Shown here piece by piece: positions 53,999 through 63,305 of a stretch of DNA of 64,000 nucleotides. Source of the stretch: Granulosicoccus antarcticus IMCC3135 (GTDB taxonomy: Bacteria > Pseudomonadota > Gammaproteobacteria > Granulosicoccales > Granulosicoccaceae); the NCBI RefSeq assembly GCF_002215215.1, contig NZ_CP018632.1:6692501-6756500 (forward strand), read 5' to 3'. Below the pieces are notes generated by a model. That model was not told where the DNA came from, did no database searches, and saw only the letters and a program-made list of their open reading frames with translations. Both the position numbers and the translations under genes were made by a program. Position 1 is the first letter of the stretch; each line of letters opens with the position of its first letter.

Positions 53999-55900
53999 TC
54001 AGCTCTCCTTGTCCAGCCAGAAGGTATCGGGCATATAGGCACCGAAGTAACTGGTTGGCGCAAAGCCGAACAGACCTTTTTCCGGAAGATTATGCAGTCT
54101 TGCTGAACGTACAACCGGCTGCAGTGAACCATTGATGGTACCGATGCTGAATACCTGATCCGCATGAATCTTCAGCATATCCTCCCAGATCTGTGTGCGC
54201 TGCTCTGTGGAAGTTGTCAGCATCCAGTCATCCAGCAATTTTCCAAGTAACTGTACGTGATGCAATCGGGATGCGTGTCCCTGTGAATGTCCGGACATAT
54301 GATACAAACCCCAGGCTGGCCATTGCAGTTGATCATCCGAGGTCGGTGCCAGCTCGCTGGGCGGCATGTCAGCTGAAGGCAGGCCATTGTCAAGGCCCTG
54401 AAAAACAGACATCATCACATCACCACCCATGATGCGGCTGCGAAAGATATCGCGCTGCGATGTTCTCACGAACAGCGCAATACCGATGTCTCGAAAATGA
54501 TCAGTGATCAGCTCCAGCACATCGGTCTCCAGGGTGCTTTCCCCCGATGACTCGATCGTGATGTTGGCAGGCCGTCCATCAGGCAGCAGACGGATACCAT
54601 TATCGCCGCGCTCTGTCAGGCCAATATAATCGAGCAGGCGGTTGGCATGTTTCGGCTCGTAAGTCGACCAGGCGGAAGCGTACTCAGGCTTGAACAGTGG
54701 ACTCTCCGGCAGAATTGTATTGGCACTCTCATGCGCCAGGCCGTAGTAGATGACCTGATTGATTTCGCGTCGATTGATGGCCAGCGATAATGCGCGACGC
54801 ATTCTGACATCACGAAACAGTGATCGCCAGGCACGGTCCCTGCAATTGAGGTTCGGGAACAAGGCCACACTCGAGCCGCGTGTGCGTTTCCACAATGACA
54901 CCTTGAGAGGGAACCGCTGTTCAGCTTCCTTGATCAGGGTGTAGTCCGGCAAATCGATCCCGGCAGCCTGCAAGTCGGCTTCGCCGGTCGCACTCTTGGC
55001 GGCAATGATATCCGAGGTACTGACGTTCATGACCATACGGTCAACATAGGGCAGCTGGGTACCCTGCTCATCTACTCGATGAAAAAACGGATTACGTTCA
55101 AATACGAACTGCTCGGCCGGCGGCTGAGTCGTCGGTCGCCAGGCCTCCAGTGTTGGCAGCTCAGGATTATCAGGCCGGTTCTGACGTGACATCTTGCGAT
55201 GCAAGCCCACCCAATCGTCTACGCGTTTCAGCTTAACCAAGGCCTTCAGCTTTTCGGCGCTCTGAAAGTTTGCATGAAACTGCTGCATATAGGCGGAAGG
55301 CAAGGCCAGCGTCAGAGGTATGGGCGCGGCCAGCTCGTGCAGGAACTGCGGCATGGGTAGGTCCCAGCTATAACGTACTGTTTGCGGATCCAGCACTTCG
55401 AACTTGGCCACGTTGCCATTGACCTTCAGGTTGACCGGTGGCCCGCCTCTGAGCAGCTCCTTGTTGAGCACGACATGGTTCCAGTAGTAACTGAAATCCT
55501 CTGCCGTGTAGTCACTACCGTCCGACCACTTGTGACCTTTGCGCAGATGCAGGGTAAAGACACGACCATTGTCGACCGTGAAGGACTCCAGAATATCGGG
55601 CGACAGGTTCAGATGTTCATCATAGCCCACCAGTCTGGAATAGCTGTTGATGGGCAGGTAGCGTATATCTCTTTGTCCGCCAATCAGCATCCGTAAAGTT
55701 CCGCCCTGCTGACCGAGCGTTCGGCCCTTGGCTTGCAGGTCGATGACACGAGGGTTGAGCGGCAAACGCCCCATCAACTCTGGTAGTTCACCCGCATCAA
55801 TGCGCTTTTGCAGAAAGGCTGAATCCCTGGACGCAGCTTGCAGCCGAGTTGGCAGTGCGGCTGCTACCAGCATGCCCAGAACAGTACGCCGAGTGATCAT
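53999..55900 (-). CDS. Periplasmic solute-binding protein, peptide family (SBP_bac_5), Tat-like signal
   Basis: The 633-residue protein delivers ligand to the adjacent permeases. It begins ITRRTVLGMLVAAALP, a twin-arginine signal, so it may be exported folded. The SBP family 5 core is clear: LRKGHKWSDGSDYTAEDFSY (about 120-140) and VRMRRALSLAINRREINQV (about 365). At over 600 residues it resembles the larger binding proteins for modified or bulky peptides, such as YejA, rather than DppA of about 530. It overlaps the ATPase gene by 4 bp. Given the glycosyltransferases downstream, a glycopeptide or muropeptide ligand is possible, but this is inference. Confidence 0.88.
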   Translation of the reverse strand: MITRRTVLGMLVAAALPTRLQAASRDSAFLQKRIDAGELPELMGRLPLNPRVIDLQAKGRTLGQQGGTLRMLIGGQRDIRYLPINSYSRLVGYDEHLNLSPDILESFTVDNGRVFTLHLRKGHKWSDGSDYTAEDFSYYWNHVVLNKELLRGGPPVNLKVNGNVAKFEVLDPQTVRYSWDLPMPQFLHELAAPIPLTLALPSAYMQQFHANFQSAEKLKALVKLKRVDDWVGLHRKMSRQNRPDNPELPTLEAWRPTTQPPAEQFVFERNPFFHRVDEQGTQLPYVDRMVMNVSTSDIIAAKSATGEADLQAAGIDLPDYTLIKEAEQRFPLKVSLWKRTRGSSVALFPNLNCRDRAWRSLFRDVRMRRALSLAINRREINQVIYYGLAHESANTILPESPLFKPEYASAWSTYEPKHANRLLDYIGLTERGDNGIRLLPDGRPANITIESSGESTLETDVLELITDHFRDIGIALFVRTSQRDIFRSRIMGGDVMMSVFQGLDNGLPSADMPPSELAPTSDDQLQWPAWGLYHMSGHSQGHASRLHHVQLLGKLLDDWMLTTSTEQRTQIWEDMLKIHADQVFSIGTINGSLQPVVRSARLHNLPEKGLFGFAPTSYFGAYMPDTFWLDKES

Positions 55901-57828
55901 GGCTTCAACTCCGAACGCTCAGCCGTTGAACGTGCCAATACGAAATGTTCGTTCCCCAGATCAATCGAGGACAAAGCGTGTTGCCCACCATCTGACTGGA
56001 ATATCTCCGGCCACCATTGTTGGGATTCGGTACTACTGACTCCGGCAGCTGAAAAATCCAGCGGCCTCGCAAGGTCAGGGTATGGCACTGCGCTCATCAG
56101 CGCCTTGGTGTAAGGGTGTACCGGTGAATTCATGATGACATCTCGCGGTGCCATTTCGACAATCTTGCCCGCCCACATCACCGCCACCCTGTCAGCCATA
56201 TAATCGATCACGGCCAGGTTGTGGGAAATAAACAAATAGGTCAGACCCATATCCTTTTGCAAGTCCTTCAGCAGATTGAGAATCTGCGCCTGCACGGACA
56301 CATCCAGAGCCGATACCGGTTCGTCACAGATGATCAGGCTCGGTGCCACTGCCAGCGCCCGTGAAATTCCTACTCTCTGTCGCTGACCACCGGAGAAGCT
56401 GTGTGGATAGCGTTGCAGGGCGTCAACTCCTAGACCTACGGCATCCAGAAGCGCCATAGTTGCAATATTGCGCTGTTCCTTGTTGCCCCGCCCATGAATC
56501 TCGAAGGGTTCGCGCAATATGTTGCCTACCGTCATGCGCGGTGAAAGTGAAGAGATGGGATCCTGAAAAATCAGCTGGACCTTGGTCCGCAATTCCTGCA
56601 ACTGTTCACCAGCTGCCTGCAAGACATTCACCGGACCACTGCCATCATCGAACATGACACTGCCCGTATCAGGCGAGATTGCGTGCATGAGAATCTTGCT
56701 CAAGGTTGACTTGCCACAACCACTCTCCCCCACCAGTCCAAGACACTCACCACGTCGGATATCAAAACTGACACCATCCACCGCCGGCACTGGCTTGTCC
56801 GAACCGCCCACTTGCCAGTCCTGTTTTTTGGTGATGAACGTCTTGCTGAGATTTTTCACAGACAGGATGACGTCAGGCGCTGCCTCAATCGGATTCTTTG
56901 GAGGGGCGACAAGTTTGTCAATCAGGTGCTCGGCATGAGTTTCAATCTCACGTAGCGGCTTCAAACGAGTATCGCGCGGCATTCCAAAATGGGGAATGGC
57001 CGACATCAATCCCTTCAGGTACGGATGCCGTGGTGAATTGAACAGAGGCTCAAGGGGACCGGCTTCCATGATCTCACCGTGGTAGATCACAGAGACCTCA
57101 TCCGCCATATTGGCAACCACGCCCAGATCATGCGTAATCAACAGAATAGCCATGCCCAGGCGTGACTGGAGTTCACGCAGGAGTTTGAGTATCTGCGCCT
57201 GAATGGTGACATCCAGCGCCGTTGTCGGTTCGTCCGCAATCAGCAAGGCAGGCTCACAAACCAGGGCCATGGCGATCATGGTTCGCTGCCTCATACCGCC
57301 CGACAGTTCGAATGAATACATGTCGAACACGCTGGCCGGATTGTCGAACCCCACCAGACTGAGCATCTCTTCACAGCGCTGGCGCTGCTCTTTGACGGAC
57401 AGATTAGTATGAATGCGAAGTACTTCACAAATCTGATCACCCACCGTATGCAGGGGTGAGAATGAGGTCATTGGTTCCTGAAAAATCATGCCAATGCGAC
57501 GCCCACGTATGGAGCGAATCATTCGGCCATCACGAGGTAATTGCACCAGATCCAGATCCTCGCCCGAGCCTTCGGGGTCATTGAACAGCACCCGCCCTGT
57601 CACATTCGCCTGTTCGGGAGCCAGTCCCATGATGACCTGGCTGATAACGGATTTTCCAGAGCCGGACTCACCAACCAGTGCCGTCACCTTGCCTGGCAGT
57701 ACACGCAGGCTGGCGCCTTTGACCGCTCTTACATTACCACCGGGTATCGGAATCGACACATGCAGGTCTTCGATACGCAGCAAGTCTTTACCGGAAGTCG
57801 GCTGATGCGACATATTTTTATTGGTCAT
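55897..57828 (-). CDS. Fused dual-ATPase subunit of the peptide ABC importer (OppD-OppF type)
   Basis: This 643-residue protein has two complete ABC domains in one chain. The first has GESGSGKSV, LSGGMRQRTMIAMAL and LLIADEPTTALD. The second has GESGCGKSTLSK, FSGGQRQRVGISRAL and LIICDEPVSALD. An oligopeptide C-terminal motif follows the first domain (HPYLKGLMSAIP) and the second (HPYTKALMSAVP). This fused form is like YejF/GsiA. It is the first gene of the long minus-strand operon reaching to 43282. Its intact motifs contrast with the inactivated ABC protein at the other end. Confidence 0.95.
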   Translation of the reverse strand: MTNKNMSHQPTSGKDLLRIEDLHVSIPIPGGNVRAVKGASLRVLPGKVTALVGESGSGKSVISQVIMGLAPEQANVTGRVLFNDPEGSGEDLDLVQLPRDGRMIRSIRGRRIGMIFQEPMTSFSPLHTVGDQICEVLRIHTNLSVKEQRQRCEEMLSLVGFDNPASVFDMYSFELSGGMRQRTMIAMALVCEPALLIADEPTTALDVTIQAQILKLLRELQSRLGMAILLITHDLGVVANMADEVSVIYHGEIMEAGPLEPLFNSPRHPYLKGLMSAIPHFGMPRDTRLKPLREIETHAEHLIDKLVAPPKNPIEAAPDVILSVKNLSKTFITKKQDWQVGGSDKPVPAVDGVSFDIRRGECLGLVGESGCGKSTLSKILMHAISPDTGSVMFDDGSGPVNVLQAAGEQLQELRTKVQLIFQDPISSLSPRMTVGNILREPFEIHGRGNKEQRNIATMALLDAVGLGVDALQRYPHSFSGGQRQRVGISRALAVAPSLIICDEPVSALDVSVQAQILNLLKDLQKDMGLTYLFISHNLAVIDYMADRVAVMWAGKIVEMAPRDVIMNSPVHPYTKALMSAVPYPDLARPLDFSAAGVSSTESQQWWPEIFQSDGGQHALSSIDLGNEHFVLARSTAERSELKP

Positions 57829-58295
57829 TCATCAAACTGAGTACGTGATCCGAGCCAAGTTGCAAGACACGGCTTGGAAGACATGAAATCGGCAACGCTA
57901 ACTGAAAATGAAACGATCAGATCTGTTTCGGGTTCCCATCGCTGTGCCTTACCGGTAAACGTGACGGCTACGAACATCTCGATGACAAGACGGACGGAGC
58001 ACTGCCGACGCTGGGCTCACGATAACCCATATGCAGTGCTTCACGATAGTGAACACATAAAGAACGTCAGGTTCAGAGCGAAGTTGGCTGACCTCGTGAC
58101 AGAGTGCTGGCAAGACCCTGAAGGGTTCATGCACCTCAAAGTGGCAGAAATATATTGCACTCTCGACAGGGCTGAGAGTGGATCTTGAAGCTGTGCGTGG
58201 ATCTTCAGGAAACCGACCGCACTGAGTAATGTCCCATACTGCGAACAGACAACATTCGACAATCCGTGTCGGGGTAACTATGCCAGTGTGGGCCA
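57829..58295. other. Divergent promoter region between the operon and the GT32 gene
   Basis: This 467-bp region separates the 11-gene minus-strand operon from the plus-strand glycosyltransferase gene and should hold both promoters. A small perfect palindrome TTCACGATAGTGAA lies at 58040-58053, sharing the TTCACGAT core of the larger palindromes at 34063 and 61271. I see no supported gene. Confidence 0.45.
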
Positions 58296-59264
58296 ATGAT
58301 TGATTTAACCGAATTGAAAAGCCGCCTGAAAACGGCAGCCTCGCTGCGCGGCTCCGGACAGTACGAACAAGCCCGACAAATACTGGATACGCTGGCCGCT
58401 GATCCGACAATCAAACAATTGGGTCAGCAGACATCACTGGGCATGCCCAGACAATTGCAATCCGCTCTGTTGAAGCTGGCCAAGGCTGAAAAGGATGCCG
58501 TGCACAAAGCGGCCTATCAATACCATCTCGTGCCACCACCCGAGCTGTTGAACAAATATGCACAGTTCAGCAGCAGTGAGCGTCGCCATATTGCACAACT
58601 GGCTCGCGAACCCATTCCGCGCAACATTCATCAGATCTGGATTGGCTCAATGCCTCCCCCGGAGGGCTCTCGTGCCTGGGAACGACATGCCAGCCAGCAC
58701 GACTATGCCTACAAGCTGTGGCGTGAGGAGGATTTGCGCGCTATCGGGGTGGAAGATAATCCGGTCTATCAGAAGCTGATCAGGATCGGCAATCTACCCG
58801 GTGCTGTCGATATTGCGCGATACATGATTCTGGAAAAACTCGGAGGTATCTACCTGGATTGCGATTGGTACCCTGCCCGCAACGATTTGAGCTTTGATGA
58901 TCTGCTACCGATGAACGGGCTAACGGCGATGCCAGAAGATATTCCAAGAAATACCGGCAAAGGTGGCTTGCTGCTAGCCAATTCCATGTTGCTGGCACCC
59001 GCAGGACACCCGGTGTTCACACGCTTGCTCAAGGCTCTGAATGATGTCTGGAACGAACTGCCCGAAGCGCCTGTCTGGTGGACTACTGGTCCACTGATAT
59101 TCACCCTCATGAGCCGCGGTGGTGCTGTGACACTGGCCGATGCCGCCTTTGTGGCAGGCTCACTGCCGCAGGAAACCCCACTGAACGAGGTTGATCACTG
59201 GTGTCAACAAGCACAACAGGACGATCTGGGCCTGCTATTGCTGTGGAAATCCTGGATCTGGTAG
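58296..59264 (+). CDS. GT32-type glycosyltransferase with DXD motif
   Basis: This 322-residue protein has an N-terminal TPR-like helical pair (about 8-45, RGSGQYEQARQILDTLAADP) and a GT32 (Och1-like, sugar-binding DXD) domain. The family signatures are IPRNIHQIWIGSMPPPEGSR (about 108), DIARYMILEKLGGIYLDCDW with the DxD (about 170-190) and a late WWTTGPLIF. Such enzymes add mannose, galactose or related sugars from nucleotide donors using a metal. It is divergent from the large operon and convergent with the second deacetylase gene. Confidence 0.88.
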   Translation: MIDLTELKSRLKTAASLRGSGQYEQARQILDTLAADPTIKQLGQQTSLGMPRQLQSALLKLAKAEKDAVHKAAYQYHLVPPPELLNKYAQFSSSERRHIAQLAREPIPRNIHQIWIGSMPPPEGSRAWERHASQHDYAYKLWREEDLRAIGVEDNPVYQKLIRIGNLPGAVDIARYMILEKLGGIYLDCDWYPARNDLSFDDLLPMNGLTAMPEDIPRNTGKGGLLLANSMLLAPAGHPVFTRLLKALNDVWNELPEAPVWWTTGPLIFTLMSRGGAVTLADAAFVAGSLPQETPLNEVDHWCQQAQQDDLGLLLLWKSWIW

Positions 59265-59318
59265 AGGCCGATTCTTCCCCAATCTGCCACGACCCGAGTT
59301 GCAGAACTTTTGATCTTG

Positions 59319-60062
59319 TTATGGGGAGCTTTCAAGCAGTTCGCTGGCCGCGATCCAGCGCACTGCAGGGTCATGGCTGGTAGCGACAAACAACTGCTCC
59401 AGAAACTGCCAGGCTTGCTCGTCGTGTACCAGATGATGGGTCAGCAAGCCAATCGGATTCTGCGGGTAACGCAACTGTGCAATGATCTCTGACACCAGTT
59501 CGCCCGTCGCACGTCCCCCACGAGTCTTTTTCCAGTCGATGATGTCGACCTGGGTATTGATCATGGGTATTGAGCTGTATTCCTGTTCAGCGAAGGTCGA
59601 CAGCGCCTGAAAACCGATGTCGCCCAAGGCCGGAACCAGCTCACTGGAAATTCGATTCCAGGGCGGCACCAGCACCGGCAGAAACTGCTCACCATAATCG
59701 CCCGACAGTTGCTTGAATCCACGTCTGAGCTCCGCAAGCACTTCGGACGAGGACCTGTGCGACCCCAGCTCCTGTTTCTTCTCATTGGCCGGCGCATGAT
59801 TGTGATGCGACCAACCATGCACCGCAACGCTGACTTGCCTGGCAGATTCCAGCCTTAGCCGCAACTCTGCAGTTGCCATGGCCGGAATCACCGCCAGACT
59901 CAACGGTATGGCGTGCGCCTCAGCCAATGCCAGAAGACGATCCAGCGCCTCACCGGGCTCCACCGCATCGTCGTCACGTAACCAGAAACGTACCGGTTTG
60001 CTTGACTCCGGCAACTGCTGCAATGCTTCGGACAGTCGTTCCATGTTTGTATTGCTGCTCAT
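59319..60062 (-). CDS. Polysaccharide-deacetylase-like protein (paralogue 2)
   Basis: This 247-residue cytoplasmic protein shares its whole motif series with the gene at 44154-44939: FWLRDDDAVEPGEALDRLL (about 25), VHGWSHHNHAP (about 81), VLVPPWNRIS (about 130) and GLLTHHLV (about 206). The shared DDDAV-x-x-G-x-x-LDRLL stretch is longer than generic NodB similarity, so the two are true paralogues. The stop region overlaps nothing, but the start overlaps the GT4 gene stop by 4 bp, making a two-gene operon. Confidence 0.78.
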   Translation of the reverse strand: MSSNTNMERLSEALQQLPESSKPVRFWLRDDDAVEPGEALDRLLALAEAHAIPLSLAVIPAMATAELRLRLESARQVSVAVHGWSHHNHAPANEKKQELGSHRSSSEVLAELRRGFKQLSGDYGEQFLPVLVPPWNRISSELVPALGDIGFQALSTFAEQEYSSIPMINTQVDIIDWKKTRGGRATGELVSEIIAQLRYPQNPIGLLTHHLVHDEQAWQFLEQLFVATSHDPAVRWIAASELLESSP

Positions 60063-61159
60063 GACAGGTTTCCAACAGTATGTTGCAGAATATCGTTCAA
60101 GCTCACACTGGCCAGCTCTTCTGTGTGCTCGCGCTGAACGTAGGCGGCGGCGGAATCAGCCATCGTGAGACGTAGCTTTTCATCCGACAGCAACTGTTCA
60201 ATGGCCGCCGCATAGGCCTGATCATCGCCTGCCGGTGTCAGAAATCCACTGACACCCTCATCAATCACTTCGGGTACGCCGGCGGTCTTGAATGCCACCA
60301 CCGGTAGAGCGGCGGCCTGAGCTTCCAGGTAGGCCAGTCCATAAGCTTCGCCACAGCCGGGCCAGACATACAGTGAACTACGGGCGAATAACGCCGCAAT
60401 ATCAGTACGCCCGAGCAAGCCATGCCAGGTGATTCGCTCATCGGGGATGGCGTTGAACAGCTCCCGCACGGCTTGCTGCAGATTGCCATCACCCACGATG
60501 GATAACGTCCAGGGCAGATGTAACAAGGACTCAAGCGCGGCGGCCAGCCTGGCGTAGCTGTCAAACTTGTCGCCGGCTCGCATCATGGCCACCGTTACCA
60601 GATGCCCCGGCTCGGCCGCCGGTGTCTGACGAGTGAAATCGCTGGCATCGATAAAGGGTCGCATGCTGGCTAGTCGAACCCTGGATGAGGCCGCCTCCAG
60701 CCCCAGCCGATCTCTTTGTGTGAAGCAGATATTCACGGCAGCACGTTCCAGCGAACTCAGCACATACGCCTGTGTATCGGCCCATATGCCCTTCGATCGG
60801 CGCGGAGAATGAGCGGCCTCAGCTGTCACGTAGGCAACATTGAAAGTCTGGCACAACTCGGGGCCTATCAGATCAGGTGACTTGAAATAGGGGTGATAGC
60901 AGAACCAGACATCCGGTGCACCTTCTTGCTTCCAGATCTCTGACAAGCGGTGTACTTCCGATTGTGCCTGCTCCTGCAATTGTATTTTGTCAGACTCATT
61001 ATCAGCATCGCGCAAAAAGGCTCGCAATGTTGATGCGGTATCCACCTGATGCCCCATGCGACTCAGACAGTTCATCAGCAATCGAGCCATCAGCCGGTCG
61101 CCTGAAGGCACAGGGTGTGTCGCAGGTTTCAAGGGAGAATAGAAGGCGATCTTGTACAC
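60059..61159 (-). CDS. GT4-like glycosyltransferase
   Basis: This 366-residue GT-B transferase begins YKIAFYSPLKPATHPVPSGD and carries the donor-site region SLYVWPGCGEAYGLAYLEAQ (about 255-275, EX7E type) followed by ALPVVAFKTAGVPEVIDEGV. The start is GTG at 61159. It is coupled to the second deacetylase-like gene. Its Trp-Pro-Gly segment resembles the stress-associated glycosyltransferases of glycan islands. Donor and acceptor are unknown. Confidence 0.85.
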   Translation of the reverse strand: MYKIAFYSPLKPATHPVPSGDRLMARLLMNCLSRMGHQVDTASTLRAFLRDADNESDKIQLQEQAQSEVHRLSEIWKQEGAPDVWFCYHPYFKSPDLIGPELCQTFNVAYVTAEAAHSPRRSKGIWADTQAYVLSSLERAAVNICFTQRDRLGLEAASSRVRLASMRPFIDASDFTRQTPAAEPGHLVTVAMMRAGDKFDSYARLAAALESLLHLPWTLSIVGDGNLQQAVRELFNAIPDERITWHGLLGRTDIAALFARSSLYVWPGCGEAYGLAYLEAQAAALPVVAFKTAGVPEVIDEGVSGFLTPAGDDQAYAAAIEQLLSDEKLRLTMADSAAAYVQREHTEELASVSLNDILQHTVGNLS

Positions 61160-61270
61160 GTGGACTCCAGGTCTTCTGATCGATTCTTTAGGAACTGTCG
61201 AATGTCGGGGTTCGTGAATTACTCGATCAGCACTCGACTATTCATGAAACAGTCCAGGCCAACAGGCAGG

Positions 61271-61314
61271 TTAGGGATTGTGAAATGATAGGTAATTGTT
61301 TCACGATCCCTTAA
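61271..61314. repeat. Palindromic element, copy 2, in a divergent promoter region
   Basis: TTAGGGATTGTGAAA (61271-61285) is mirrored by TTTCACGATCCCTTAA (61299-61314) with one G-T wobble, around a 13-base spacer containing TAATTGT. It sits between the divergently transcribed GT4 and metallophosphoesterase genes. Arms and spacer match the element at 34063-34097. It may be an operator or a dispersed palindromic repeat. Confidence 0.7.
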
Positions 61315-61442
61315 CGCTTCATGCCGATTCTACAGAACGATTGACGTTAAACTGATTCATTGCGTACTGTCCTGCAGCCTGTCGCCCATGAAGCTAACAC
61401 ACGCCTTTCCCCTGACCTGCCACACAGGCAGTAGTTCCGCCC

Positions 61443-63233
61443 ATGGAGACATCCGTCATGCCCCCGTGTGAACTGCCCGGGGTTGCCGTCATCGCTGATG
61501 CGCATTTTCATGCTATTGACAGCGATTATGATCTGCCAGCGACTGTATTCAATGGCCAGTCTGCCACCTTGCGAAGCTGGATCGATACCCGTCGCTCATC
61601 CCGGGTTTTCAATGAAAGTGGTGCCGCACTGAAAGCTGCGCTGAAAGACATCGCAGATCGAGGCATTCGTCACATTGTGCTGTTAGGCGATTACACCGAT
61701 GACGGACAGCTAGAAGCCACCCAGCGACTGGTGCAGCTGCTGCAGTTGTATCAAGATCGATACAGCATGCAGTTCTACGCTATCCCCGGCAACCATGATT
61801 GCTACGGACCGGTGGGCAAACACCAGTCAACCCGATTTACCAGCACACCGGGCAACACGGTTCTGGTGACCAGTGATCCGGAGGTCGCAGCGAGCGAAAG
61901 CGACACATCGGTTCTGACGCGCAAGATGTACTGTGACGGTGCCCCTGCAGGCTTGTTGCCGATGCGCGAATTCGGGTTGTGCAGACAAGATGGATACCTG
62001 CATTGGGAAAGCCCTTTCGGACTCGATGACAGCTTCGCCTCGCGACGCTACGAGGCTCATTCTGCCGACGGTGGAACAGTCCGCTCACTGATAGATGCCT
62101 CCTATCTGGTCGAACCCGAACCAGGCCTGTGGCTGTTGATGATCGATGCCAATGTTTTCGAGCCCCGTAATGGACAACGGGAAATCACTCGAAAAAAAGC
62201 CTTTTTCGACAGCAGTGATGCCGGCTGGAATGCAGTCCTGCGTTGCAAGCCACATTTGATTACCTGGATCAGCGATGTCAGCAAACGTGCGCGCCAACTC
62301 GGCAAAGCCCTGCTGAGTTTCTCCCACTATCCGGCCATGGATGCTTTTGATGATTGGAGTCTGAGCGAAAGCAGACTCTTCGGCCAGACAGAAACCTTGC
62401 GTCGACGCCCAGACAAGCAAGTCGCCGAGACTTTACTGGAGGTGGGGCTCAGATTGCACCTGGGTGGTCATCTGCATATCAATGGTAAATCGACCTGCAA
62501 TATCGGCAATCAACAGTTTACCGATATTGCAGTGCCTTCCCTGGCGGCTTTCCCACCGGCCTACAAGAGCCTTCACGCCACAGCTGAGCGATGCAGAGTC
62601 GAGACCATTTCGCTCAATTCACTCGCCCTCGATCCGTGGCTGCTGGGTTGTTACCGAGCTGAAAACGATGCCTTGAAGCGTTCACAGGATCGTGCGCTGG
62701 ATGCATTGAACTACGGTGATTTTCTGTACAAAAGGATGTATTCGCGTGTCGCGCAAAGCTATCTACCTAAAGAATGGCCGACAGACATTGCCGGCGAACT
62801 GGAGGGCCGGAACGTGGCTGATCTGGCGAGCTTTCTGATCGCCCAACGCCGCGGCGCCCGACGCAACGGCGCCCGACAACTCGGCGCTCAACATGACGGC
62901 ATTCCAGCTATCGATACCCAGTACGCCGCCGAGCTCAAATCCTTAAGTATCGCCCACTCGCTGGACATCGACGTATTTCAGGATTGCTCGATAATGGATC
63001 TGATTGTCGACTGGTACTGCCTGCGTCACGCAGGTCATCAGGCAGCCAGCTTTTCCCCTCTGCAGCGATTGAATCTCTATCGGTTTCTGGCACAGGAATT
63101 CGGCGATCTGCAATCAGTGGAAAATAATCCCACCGCTGCTTTCTTTCATGTTTTTCTAGGCGTCCTGCAGCAGTCCCTGCAGCGGCTTGAACCTGCAGGC
63201 TCGATGACTGATTTCATCGAACTGCGCCCTTGA
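61443..63233 (+). CDS. Large calcineurin-like metallophosphoesterase
   Basis: The first 400 residues form a metallophosphoesterase domain with all metal motifs: ADAHFHAID (about 18), LLGDYTDDGQ (about 80), IPGNHDCYG (about 117), FSHYPAMD (about 298) and LGGHLHING (about 340). The remaining 200 residues are helical and unrecognised, and include three 5-residue repeats (GARRN, GARQL, GAQHD). No signal peptide is seen, so a cytoplasmic phosphodiesterase is likely. Its placement beside glycosyltransferases suggests a sugar-phosphate or nucleotide-linked substrate, though the family is broad. Confidence 0.85.
   Translation: METSVMPPCELPGVAVIADAHFHAIDSDYDLPATVFNGQSATLRSWIDTRRSSRVFNESGAALKAALKDIADRGIRHIVLLGDYTDDGQLEATQRLVQLLQLYQDRYSMQFYAIPGNHDCYGPVGKHQSTRFTSTPGNTVLVTSDPEVAASESDTSVLTRKMYCDGAPAGLLPMREFGLCRQDGYLHWESPFGLDDSFASRRYEAHSADGGTVRSLIDASYLVEPEPGLWLLMIDANVFEPRNGQREITRKKAFFDSSDAGWNAVLRCKPHLITWISDVSKRARQLGKALLSFSHYPAMDAFDDWSLSESRLFGQTETLRRRPDKQVAETLLEVGLRLHLGGHLHINGKSTCNIGNQQFTDIAVPSLAAFPPAYKSLHATAERCRVETISLNSLALDPWLLGCYRAENDALKRSQDRALDALNYGDFLYKRMYSRVAQSYLPKEWPTDIAGELEGRNVADLASFLIAQRRGARRNGARQLGAQHDGIPAIDTQYAAELKSLSIAHSLDIDVFQDCSIMDLIVDWYCLRHAGHQAASFSPLQRLNLYRFLAQEFGDLQSVENNPTAAFFHVFLGVLQQSLQRLEPAGSMTDFIELRP
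62853..62897 (+). repeat. Three 15-bp tandem repeats inside the metallophosphoesterase gene
   Basis: Units at 62853-62867, 62868-62882 and 62883-62897 all begin GGCGC and encode GARRN, GARQL and GAQHD. They insert a short Arg/Gln-rich linker in the C-terminal region and keep the frame. Confidence 0.7.
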
Positions 63234-63305
63234 AGTCCTGCGTGGCTAGTAGTCCAACCATTGTGTTTCGCAAGTCTTCAGGGGATGCCAAGAGATAACC
63301 CGGAC

